Assembly (NCBI GenBank): GCA_964057225.1
Contig: CAXKVF010000085.1
Coordinates: forward strand, 186,001 to 250,000
Length of the DNA stretch: 64,000 bases
Direction: 5' to 3'
Source of the DNA: Auanema rhodensis
Lineage: Eukaryota > Nematoda > Chromadorea > Rhabditida > Rhabditidae
This document shows, one piece after another, positions 53,680 through 64,000 of this stretch. The notes under the pieces were generated by a model. That model searched no databases and was not told the DNA's origin. It was given only the letters and a program-made list of their open reading frames with translations. Position 1 is the first letter of the stretch. The number at the start of each line of letters is the position of its first letter. A program made the position numbers and the translations under genes.

Positions 53680-54911
53680 CACGTGAAAGATAAAGAGATG
53701 CGGTTTTCAAAATTAGATTCCCCATGTCCATATTAGTCTACAAAAAAATTTTTATTGATATTGGTGCATGGTAACCATGACTTTGAAATTTACGTGAACT
53801 TTAATTTATGCTAATTAAATGTACACTTGATGTGCACTTGGTATGTAACTCGCTTCACGTGAAAGATAAAGAGATGCGGTTTTCAAAATTAGATTCCCCA
53901 TGTCCATATTAGTCTAAAAACAAATTTTTATTGATATTGGTGCATGGTAACCATGACTTTGAAATTTACGTGAACTTTAATTTATGCTAATTAAATGTAC
54001 ACGTGATGTGCACTTGGTATGTAACTCGCTTCACGTGAAAGATAAAGAGATGCGGTTTTCAAAATTAGATTCCCCATGTCCATATTAGTCTAAAAACAAA
54101 TTTTTATTGATATTGGTTCATGGTAACCATGACTTTGAAATTTACGTGAACTATAATTTATGCTAATTAAATGTACACGTGATGTGCACTTGGTATGTAA
54201 CTCGCTTCACGTGAAAGATAAAGAGATGCGGTTTTCAAAATTAGATTCCCCATGTCCATATTAGTCTAAAAACAAATTTTTATTGATATTGCTTCATGGT
54301 AACCATGACTTTGAAATTTACGTGAGCTTTAATTTATGCTAATTAAATGTACACGTGATGTGCACTTGGTATGTAACTTGCTTCACGTGAAAGATAAAGA
54401 GATGCGGTTTTCAAAATTAGATTCCCCATGTCAATATTAGTCTAAAAACAAATTTTTATTGATATTGGTGCGTGGTAACCATGACTTTGAAATTTACGTG
54501 AACTTTAATTTATGCTAATTAAATGTACACGTGATGTGCACTTGGTATGTAACTCGCTTCACGTGAAAGATAAAGAGATGCGGTTTTCAAAATTAGATTC
54601 CCCATGTCCATATTAGTCTAAAAACAAAATTTTATTGATATTGGTGCATGGTAACCATGACTTTGAAATTTACGTGAACTTTAATTTATGCTAATTAAAT
54701 GTACACGTGATGTGCACTTGGTATGTAACTCGCTTCACGTGAAAGATAAAGAGATGCGGTTTTCAAAATTAGATTCCCCATGTCCATATTAGTCTAAAAA
54801 CAAATTTTTATTGATATTGGTGCATGGTAACCATGACTTTGAAATTTACGTGAACTTTAATTTATGCTAATTAAATGTACACGTGATGTGCACTTGGTAT
54901 GTAACTCGCTT
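53680..54911 (+). repeat. Seven-monomer block duplicated 4048 bp away (copy 2)
   Basis: Partner of 49632-50863; it carries the same run of linked rare variants in the same order. Its insertion point lies inside the cgaattt lineage: copies of that lineage flank it at 53152 and 55088. That position suggests the block was transferred into, or exchanged with, a region that already held the other lineage. Confidence 0.82.
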
Positions 54912-56847
54912 CACGTGAAAGATAAAGAGATGCGGTTTTCAAAATTAGATTCCTCATGTCCATATTAGTCTAAAAACAAATTTTTATTGATATTGGTGCA
55001 TGGTAACCATGACTTTGAAATTTACGTGAACTTTAATTTATGCTAATTAAATGTACACGTGATGTGCACTTGGTATGTAACTCGCTTCACGTGAAAGATA
55101 AAGAGATGCGGTTTTCAAAGTTAGATTCCCCATGTCCATATTAGTCTAAAAACGAATTTTTATTGATATTGGTGCATGGTAACCACGACTTTGAAATTTA
55201 CGTGAACTTTAATTTATGCTAATTAAATGTACACGTGATGTGCACTTGGTATGTAACTCGCTTCACGTGAAAGATAAAGAGATGCGGTTTTCAAAATTAG
55301 ATTCCCCATGTCCATATTAGTCTAAAAACTAATTTTTATTGATATTGGTGCATGGTAACCATGACTTTGAAATTTACGTGAACTTTAATTTATGCTAATT
55401 AAATGTACACGTGATGTGCACTTGGTATGTAACTCGCTTCACGTGAAAGATAAAGAGATGCGGTTTTCAAAATTAGATTCCCCATGTCCATATTAGTCTA
55501 AAAACGAATTTTTATTGATATTGGTGCATGTTAACCACGACTTTGAAATTTACGTGAACTTTAATTTATGCTAATTAAATGTACACGTGATGTGCACTTG
55601 GTATGTAACTCGCTTCACGTGAAAGATAAAGAGATGCGGTTTTCAAAATTAGATTCCTCATGTCCATATTAGTCTAAAAACAAATTTTTATTGATATTGG
55701 TGCATGGTAACCATGACTTTGAAATTTACGTGAACTTTAATTTATGCTAATTAAATGTACACGTGATGTGCACTTGGTATGTAACTCGCTTCACGTGAAA
55801 GATAAAGAGATGCGGTTTTCAAAATTAGATTCCTCATGTCCATATTAGTCTAAAAACAAATTTTTATTGATATTGGTGCATGGTAACCATGATTTTGAAA
55901 TTTACGTGAACTTTAATTTATGCTAATTAAATGTACACGTGATGTGCACTTGGTATGTAACTCGCTTCACGTGAAAGATAAAGAGATGCGGTTTTCAAAG
56001 TTAGATTCCCCATGTCCATATTAGTCTAAAAACGAATTTTTGTTGATATTGGTGCATGGTAACCACGACTTTGAAATTTACGTGAACTTTAATTTATGCT
56101 AATTAAATGTACACGTGATGTGCACTTGGTATGTAACTCGCTTCACGTGAAAGATAAAGAGATGCGGTTTTCAAAATTAGATTCCCCATGTCCATATTAG
56201 TCTAAAAACTAATTTTTATTGATATTGGTGCATGGTAACCATGACTTTGAAATTTACGTGAACTTTAATTTATGCTAATTAAATGTACACGTGATGTGCA
56301 CTTGGTATGTAACTCGCTTCACGTGAAAGATAGAGAGATGCGGTTTTCAAAATTAGATTCCCCATGTCCATATTAGTCTAAAAACGAATTTTTATTGATA
56401 TTGGTGCATGGTAACCACGACTTTGAAATTTACGTGAACTTTAATTTATGCTAATTAAATGTACACGTGATGTGCACTTGGTATGTAACTCGCTTCACGT
56501 GAAAGATAAAGAGATGCGGTTTTCAAAATTAGATTCCTCATGTCCATATTAGTCTAAAAACAAATTTTTATTGATATTGGTGCATGGTAACCATGACTTT
56601 GAAATTTACGTGAACTTTAATTTATGCTAATTAAATGTACACGTGATGTGCACTTGGTATGTAACTCGCTTCACGTGAAAGATAAAGAGATGCGGTTTTC
56701 AAAATTAGATTCCTCATGTCCATATTAGTCTAAAAACAAATTTTTATTGATATTGGTGCATGGTAACCATGATTTTGAAATTTACGTGAACTTTAATTTA
56801 TGCTAATTAAATGTACACGTGATGTGCACTTGGTATGTAACTCGCTT
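54912..56847 (+). repeat. 5-monomer HOR (880 bp), two copies, cgaattt lineage
   Basis: After one ttcctc copy at 54912, two units follow at 55088 and 55968. Each reads aaagttag with cgaattt; aactaattt; aaaattag with cgaattt; ttcctc; ttcctc with catgattttg. Private changes are catgttaacc in 55440, tttttgttg in 55968 and gatagagag in 56320. All cgaattt copies here also have ccacgac, which breaks one pair of the 13-bp dyad. Confidence 0.83.
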
Positions 56848-57551
56848 CACGTGAAAGATAAAGAGATGCGGTTTTCAAAATTAGATTCCCTATGTCCATA
56901 TTAGTCTAAAAAAAAATTTTTATTGATATTGGTGCATGGTAACCATGACTTTGAAATTTACGTGAACTTTAATTTATGCTAATTAAATGTACACTTGATG
57001 TGCACTTGGTATGTAACTCGCTTCACGTGAAAGATAAAGAGATGCGGTTTTCAAAATTAGATTCCCCATGTCCATATTAGTCTAAAAACAAATTTTTATT
57101 GATATTGGTGCATGGTAACCATGACTTTGAAATTTACGTGAACTTTAATTTATGCTAATTAAATGTACACGTGATGTGCACTTGGTATGTAACTCGCTTC
57201 ACGTGAAAGATAAAGAGATGCGGTTTTCAAAATTAGATTCCCCATGTCCATATTAGTCTAAAAACAAATTTTTATTGATATTGCTTCATGGTAACCATGA
57301 CTTTGAAATTTACGTGAACTTTAATTTATGCTAATTAAATGTACACGTGATGTGCACTTGGTATGTAACTCGCTTCACGTGAAAGATAAAGAGATGCGGT
57401 TTTCAAAATTAGATTCCCCATGTCCATATTAGTCTAAAAACAAATTTTTATTGATATTGGTGCATGGTAACCATGACTTTGAAATTTACGTGAACTTTAA
57501 TTTATGCTAATTAAATGTACACGTGATGTGCACTTGGTATGTAACTCGCTT
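56848..57551 (+). repeat. Four satellite monomers with an all-A tract variant
   Basis: The copy at 56848 has tccctatg, an uninterrupted A run in place of aaaaacaaa, and cacttgatg. It is followed by a plain copy (57024), a gcttcat copy (57200) and a plain copy (57376). A copy with the same A run and cacttgatg recurs at 61776, again just after a ttcctc/gattttg copy (56672, 61600), 28 monomers later. Confidence 0.72.
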
Positions 57552-60500
57552 CACGTGAAAGATAAAGAGATGCGGTTTTCAAAATTAGATTCCCCATGTC
57601 CATATTAGTCTAAAAACAAATTTTTATTGATATTGGTGCATGGTAACCATGACTTTGAAATTTACGTGAACTTTAATTTATGCTAATTAAATGTACACGT
57701 GATGTGCACTTGGTATGTAACTCGCTTCACGTGAAAGATAAAGAGATGCGGTTTTCAAAATTAGATTCCTCATGTCCATATTAGTCTAAAAACAAATTTT
57801 TATTGATATTGGTGCATGGTAACCATGACTTTGAAATTTACGTGAACTTTAATTTATGCTAATTAAATGTACACGTGATGTGCACTTGGTATGTAACTCG
57901 CTTCACGTGAAAGATAAAGAGATGCGGTTTTCAAAATTAGATTCCCCATGTCCATATTAGTCTAAAAACAAATTTTTATTGATATTGGTGCATGGTAACC
58001 ATGACTTTGAAATTTACGTGAACTTTAATTTATGCTAATTAAATGTACACGTGATGTGCACTTGGTATGTAACTCGCTTCACGTGAAAGATAAAGAGATG
58101 CGGTTTTCAAAATTAGATTCCTCATGTCCATATTAGTCTAAAAACAAATTTTTATTGATATTGGTGCATGGTAACCATGACTTTGAAATTTACGTGAACT
58201 TTAATTTATGCTAATTAAATGTACACGTGATGTGCACTTGGTATGTAACTCGCTTCACGTGAAAGATAAAGAGATGCGGTTTTCAAAATTAGATTCCCCA
58301 TGTCCATATTAGTCTAAAAACAAATTTTTATTGATATTGGTGCATGGTAACCATGATTTTGAAATTTACGTGAACTTTAATTTATGCTAATTAAATGTAC
58401 ACGTGATGTGCACTTGGTATGTAACTCGCTTCACGTGAAAGATAAAGAGATGCGGTTTTCAAAATTAGATTCCCCATGTCCATATTAGTCTAAAAACAAA
58501 TTTTTATTGATATTGGTTCATGGTAACCATGACTTTGAAATTTACGTGAACTTTAATTTATGCTAATTAAATGTACACGTGATGTGCACTTGGTATGTAA
58601 CTCGCTTCACGTGAAAGATAAAGAGATGCGGTTTTCAAAATTAGATTCCCCATGTCCATATTAGTCTAAAAACAAATTTTTATTGATATTGGTGCATGGT
58701 AACCATGACTTTGAAATTTACGTGAACTTTAATTTATGCTAATTAAATGTACACGTGATGTGCACTTGGTATGTAACTCGCTTCACGTGAAAGATAAAGA
58801 GATGCGGTTTTCAAAATTAGATTCCCCATGTCCATATTAGTCTAAAAACAAATTTTTATTGATATTGGTGCATGGTAACCATGACTTTGAAATTTACGTG
58901 AACTTTAATTTATGCTAATTAAATGTACACGTGATGTGCACTTGGTATGTAACTCGCTTCACGTGAAAGATAAAGAGATGCGGTTTTCAAAATTAGATTC
59001 CTCATGTCCATATTAGTCTAAAAACAAATTTTTATTGATATTGGTGCATGGTAACCATGACTTTGAAATTTACGTGAACTTTAATTTATGCTAATTAAAT
59101 GTACACGTGATGTGCACTTGGTATGTAACTCGCTTCACGTGAAAGATAAAGAGATGCGGTTTTCAAAATTAGATTCCCCATGTCCATATTAGTCTAAAAA
59201 CAAATTTTTATTGATATTGGTGCATGGTAACCATGACTTTGAAATTTACGTGAACTTTAATTTATGCTAATTAAATGTACACGTGATGTGCACTTGGTAT
59301 GTAACTCGCTTCACGTGAAAGATAAAGAGATGCGGTTTTCAAAATTAGATTCCTCATGTCCATATTAGTCTAAAAACAAATTTTTATTGATATTGGTGCA
59401 TGGTAACCATGACTTTGAAATTTACGTGAACTTTAATTTATGCTAATTAAATGTACACGTGATGTGCACTTGGTATGTAACTCGCTTCACGTGAAAGATA
59501 AAGAGATGCGGTTTTCAAAATTAGATTCCCCATGTCCATATTAGTCTAAAAACAAATTTTTATTGATATTGGTGCATGGTAACCATGATTTTGAAATTTA
59601 CGTGAACTTTAATTTATGCTAATTAAATGTACACGTGATGTGCACTTGGTATGTAACTCGCTTCACGTGAAAGATAAAGAGATGCGGTTTTCAAAATTAG
59701 ATTCCCCATGTCCATATTAGTCTAAAAACAAATTTTTATTGATATTGGTTCATGGTAACCATGACTTTGAAATTTACGTGAACTTTAATTTATGCTAATT
59801 AAATGTACACGTGATGTGCACTTGGTATGTAACTCGCTTCACGTGAAAGATAAAGAGATGCGGTTTTCAAAATTAGATTCCCCATGTCCATATTAGTCTA
59901 AAAACAAATTTTTATTGATATTGGTGCATGGTAACCATGACTTTGAAATTTACGTGAACTTTAATTTATGCTAATTAAATGTACACGTGATGTGCACTTG
60001 GTATGTAACTCGCTTCACGTGAAAGATAAAGAGATGCGGTTTTCAAAATTAGATTCCCCATGTCCATATTAGTCTAAAAACAAATTTTTATTGATATTGG
60101 TGCATGGTAACCATGACTTTGAAATTTACGTGAACTTTAATTTATGCTAATTAAATGTACACGTGATGTGCACTTGGTATGTAACTCGCTTCACGTGAAA
60201 GATAAAGAGATGCGGTTTTCAAAATTAGATTCCTCATGTCCATATTAGTCTAAAAACAAATTTTTATTGATATTGGTGCATGGTAACCATGACTTTGAAA
60301 TTTACGTGAACTTTAATTTATGCTAATTAAATGTACACGTGATGTGCACTTGGTATGTAACTCGCTTCACGTGAAAGATAAAGAGATGCGGTTTTCAAAA
60401 TTAGATTCCTCATGTCCATATTAGTCTAAAAACAAATTTTTATTGATATTGGTGCATGGTAACCATGACTTTGAAATTTACGTGAACTTTAATTTATGCT

Positions 60501-61423
60501 AATTAAATGTACACGTGATGTGCACTTGGTATGTAACTCGCTTCACGTGAAAGATAAAGAGATGCGGTTTTCAAAATTAGATTCCCCATGTCCATATTAG
60601 TCTAAAAACAAATTTTTATTGATATTGGTGCATGGTAACCATGACTTTGAAATTTACGTGAACTTTAATTTATGCTAATTAAATGTACACGTGATGTGCA
60701 CTTGGTATGTAACTCGCTTCACGTGAAAGATAAAGAGATGCGGTTTTCAAAATTAGATTCCTCATGTCCATATTAGTCTAAAAACAAATTTTTATTGATA
60801 TTGGTGCATGGTAACCATGACTTTGAAATTTACGTGAACTTTAATTTATGCTAATTAAATGTACACGTGATGTGCACTTGGTATGTAACTCGCTTCACGT
60901 GAAAGATAAAGAGATGCGGTTTTCAAAATTAGATTCCCCATGTCCATATTAGTCTAAAAACAAATTTTTATTGATATTGGTGCATGGTAACCATGATTTT
61001 GAAATTTACGTGAACTTTAATTTATGCTAATTAAATGTACACGTGATGTGCACTTGGTATGTAACTCGCTTCACGTGAAAGATAAAGAGATGCGGTTTTC
61101 AAAATTAGATTCCCCATGTCCATATTAGTCTAAAAACAAATTTTTATTGATATTGGTTCATGGTAACCATGACTTTGAAATTTACGTGAACTTTAATTTA
61201 TGCTAATTAAATGTACACGTGATGTGCACTTGGTATGTAACTCGCTTCACGTGAAAGATAAAGAGATGCGGTTTTCAAAATTAGATTCCCCATGTCCATA
61301 TTAGTCTAAAAACAAATTTTTATTGATATTGCTTCATGGTAACCATGACTTTGAAATTTACGTGAACTTTAATTTATGCTAATTAAATGTACACGTGATG
61401 TGCACTTGGTATGTAACTCGCTT
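57552..61423 (+). repeat. 7-monomer HOR (1232 bp), three units, the third with an extra monomer
   Basis: The order plain, ttcctc, plain, ttcctc, gattttg, ggttc, plain starts at 57552 and 58784. The two units appear identical by eye. The third, starting at 60016, has two ttcctc copies in a row (60192, 60368), so it is eight monomers long. Its last copy (61248) is gcttcat instead of plain. Markers: catgattttg at 58256, 59488 and 60896. This is the most regular HOR of the right half. Confidence 0.85.
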
Positions 61424-64000
61424 CACGTGAAAGATAAAGAGATGCGGTTTTCAAAATTAGATTCCCCATGTCCATATTAGTCTAAAAACAAATTTTTATT
61501 GATATTGGTGCATGGTAACCATGACTTTGAAATTTACGTGAACTTTAATTTATGCTAATTAAATGTACACGTGATGTGCACTTGGTATGTAACTCGCTTC
61601 ACGTGAAAGATAAAGAGATGCGGTTTTCAAAATTAGATTCCTCATGTCCATATTAGTCTAAAAACAAATTTTTATTGATATTGGTGCATGGTAACCATGA
61701 TTTTGAAATTTACGTGAACTTTAATTTATGCTAATTAAATGTACACGTGATGTGCACTTGGTATGTAACTCGCTTCACGTGAAAGATAAAGAGATGCGGT
61801 TTTCAAAATTAGATTCCCCATGTCCATATTAGTCTAAAAAAAAATTTTTATTGATATTGGTGCATGGTAACCATGACTTTGAAATTTACGTGAACTTTAA
61901 TTTATGCTAATTAAATGTACACTTGATGTGCACTTGGTATGTAACTCGCTTCACGTGAAAGATAAAGAGATGCGGTTTTCAAAATTAGATTCCCCATGTC
62001 CATATTAGTCTAAAAACAAATTTTTATTGATATTGGTTCATGGTAACCATGACTTTGAAATTTACGTGAACTTTAATTTATGCTAATTAAATGTACACGT
62101 GATGTGCACTTGGTATGTAACTCGCTTCACGTGAAAGATAAAGAGATGCGGTTTTCAAAATTAGATTCCCCATGTCCATATTAGTCTAAAAACAAATTTT
62201 TATTGATATTGCTTCATGGTAACCATGACTTTGAAATTTACGTGAACTTTAATTTATGCTAATTAAATGTACACGTGATGTGCACTTGGTATGTAACTCG
62301 CTTCACGTGAAAGATAAAGAGATGCGGTTTTCAAAATTAGATTCCCCATGTCCATATTAGTCTAAAAACAAATTTTTATTGATATTGGTGCATGGTAACC
62401 ATGACTTTGAAATTTACGTGAACTTTAATTTATGCTAATTAAATGTACACGTGATGTGCACTTGGTATGTAACTCGCTTCACGTGAAAGATAAAGAGATG
62501 CGGTTTTCAAAATTAGATTCCCCATGTCCATATTAGTCTAAAAACAAATTTTTATTGATATTGGTGCATGGTAACCATGACTTTGAAATTTACGTGAACT
62601 TTAATTTATGCTAATTAAATGTACACTTGATGTGCACTTGGTATGTAACTCGCTTCACGTGAAAGATGAAGAGATGCGGTTCTCAAAATTAGATTCCCCA
62701 TGTCCATATTAGTCTAAAAACAAATTTTTATTGATATTGGTGCATGGTAACCATGACTTTGAAATTTACGTGAACTTTAATTTATGCTAATTAAATGTAC
62801 ACGTGATGTGCACTTGGTATGTAACTCGCTTCACGTGAAAGATAAAGAGATGCGGTTTTCAAAATTAGATTCCCCATGTCCATATTAGTCTAAAACAAAT
62901 TTTTATTGATATTGGTTCATGGTAACCATGACTTTGAAATTTACGTGAACTTTAATTTATGCTAATTAAATGTACACGTGATGTGCACTTGGTATGTAAC
63001 TCGCTTCACGTGAAAGATAAAGAGATGCGGTTTTCAAAATTAGATTCCCCATGTCCATATTAGTCTAAAAACAAATTTTTATTGATATTGGTGCATGGTA
63101 ACCATGACTTTGAAATTTACGTGAACTTTAATTTATGCTAATTAAATGTACACGTGATGTGCACTTGGTATGTAACTCGCTTCACGTGAAAGATAAAGAG
63201 ATGCGGTTTTCAAAATTAGATTCCCCATGTCCATATTAGTCTAAAAACAAATTTCTATTGATATTGGTGCATGGTAACCATGACTTTGAAATTTACGTTA
63301 ACTTTAATTTATGCTAATTAAATGTACACTTGATGTGCACTTGGTATGTAACTCTCTTCACGTGAAAGATGAAGAGATGCGGTTTTCAAAATTAGATTCC
63401 CCATGTCCATATTAGTCTAAAAACAAATTTTTATTAATATTGGTGCATGGTAACCATGACTTTGAAATTTACGTGAACTTTAATTTATGCTAATTAAATG
63501 TACACGTGATGTGCACTTGGTATGTAACTCGCTTCACGTGAAAGATAAAGAGATGCGGTTTTCAAAATTAGATTCCCCATGTCCATATTAGTCTAAAAAC
63601 AAATTTTTATTGATATTGGTGCATGGTAACCATGACTTTGAAATTTACGTGAACTTTAATTTATGCTAATTAAATGTACACGTGATGTGCACTTGGTATG
63701 TAACTCGCTTCACGTGAAAGATAAAGAGATGCGGTTTTCAAAATTAGATTCCCCATGTCCATATTAGTCTAAAAACAAATTTTTATTGATATTGCTTCAT
63801 GGTAACCATGACTTTGAAATTTACGTGAACTTTAATTTATGCTAATTAAATGTACACGTGATGTGCACTTGGTATGTAACTCGCTTCACGTGAAAGATAA
63901 AGAGATGCGGTTTTCAAAATTAGATTCCCCATGTCCATATTAGTCTAAAAACAAATTTTTATTGATATTGGTGCATGGTAACCATGACTTTGAAATTTAC
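61424..64000 (+). repeat. Right-end satellite with cacttgat/gatgaag variants; partial last monomer
   Basis: Monomers 61776, 62480 and 63183 have cacttgatg. The copies after 62480 and 63183 begin gatgaag instead of gataaag (62656, 63359), four monomers apart. 63183 is the most changed copy here: tttctattg, acgttaac, cacttgatg and actctcttc. 62832 is one base short. The last copy starts at 63887 and is cut by the window edge after 114 bases. The raised number of private changes could mean an older or less homogenised part, but no array boundary is seen. Confidence 0.78.
62832..63006 (+). repeat. 175-bp monomer with one-base deletion in the A tract
   Basis: At 62890-62900 the tract reads ctaaaacaaat instead of ctaaaaacaaat, one a short. 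This is the second and last length change in the window, and it falls in the same tract as the one at 46113. Slippage, or a homopolymer error in sequencing or consensus, would both give this result. Confidence 0.85.

Larger units (their letters stand above)
1..64000 (+). repeat. 176-bp satellite array, probably centromeric (363 full monomers plus a partial)
   Basis: The landmark cacgtg that opens each monomer recurs every 176 bp from base 1 to base 63887. Only two copies deviate, by one base each (46113 and 62832). All copies run head to tail on one strand. By eye, neighbouring copies usually differ at 0-5 positions, mostly at recurrent variant sites: gaaag/ggaag/gaaat after cacgtg, ggtgc/ggttc/ggtta near monomer position 87, ttcccc/ttcctc near 42, and caaat/cagat near 67. 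The consensus is about 32% G+C with five CpG sites, against about 4.6 expected from its composition, so CpG is not depleted. There is no transposon, gene or unique spacer. Arrays of this monomer size, homogeneity and nesting are typical of eukaryotic centromeres; centromere function is inferred. No stretch of the window lies outside the array. Confidence 0.97.

Noticed and set aside
1-64000. CRISPR array
   Set aside because: The repeats are contiguous 176-bp monomers with no unique spacers between short direct repeats.
1-64000. Human-type alpha satellite (171 bp) with CENP-B boxes
   Set aside because: The monomer is 176 bp, I find no TTCG....A..CGGG motif on either strand, and the sequence is not alphoid as I recall it.
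1-64000. Transposon or retroelement insertions, or inverted segments, within the array
   Set aside because: The cacgtg landmark stays on the 176-bp grid in one orientation throughout; there is no room for an insertion and no reversed monomer.

Overview
The whole 64 kb window is one uninterrupted tandem satellite array. It holds 363 complete head-to-tail monomers plus a 114-bp partial one at the right edge. The monomer is 176 bp (two copies are 175 bp). All copies lie in one orientation, and I see no gene, transposon, inversion or unrelated spacer. Both edges fall inside the array, so its true length is greater than the window. The consensus is AT-rich (57 of 176 bases are G or C, about 32%). 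The one open reading frame of 60 codons (45889-46071) arises from a single base change that removes a stop codon, and I reject it as a gene.

This is eukaryotic (peri)centromere-type satellite DNA: a nucleosome-scale monomer, tens of kilobases of copies that by eye look about 98-99% alike, and nested higher-order repeats (HORs). From memory, the monomer shares three short anchors, in the same order and at nearly the same distances, with the 178-bp Arabidopsis centromere satellite. The best is 13 of 14 bases (gtccatattagtct, monomer positions 47-60). I therefore infer, with moderate confidence, a Brassicaceae plant and a diverged member of that centromeric satellite family. No database search was possible.

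Layout by diagnostic variants: 1-9680 has 16-monomer and then 12-monomer HORs; 9505-18128 has 20- and 22-monomer HORs; 18129-29040 is a mosaic with 4- and 7-monomer units; 29041-32560 is a 12-monomer duplication; 32561-41008 has mixed subfamilies, including a 352-bp dimer run; 41009-44704 is an 11-monomer HOR; 46113-50335 is a 12-monomer tandem duplication; 51040-56847 carries a distinct cgaattt/ccacgac lineage with a 5-monomer repeat; 57552-61423 has three 7/8-monomer units; 61424-64000 has a late-appearing cacttgat/gatgaag variant set. Variant types change gradually from left to right, as expected from local unequal exchange and gene conversion.

Within each monomer the non-random elements are three ACGTGA cores spaced 33 and 32 bp apart (about three helical turns), several dyad symmetries including a 13-15 bp near-perfect palindrome (catggt-a-accatg), and a recurrent A/T tract in which both single-base deletions occur. 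These are the best candidates for function (protein binding or non-B DNA structure), but that part is inference.
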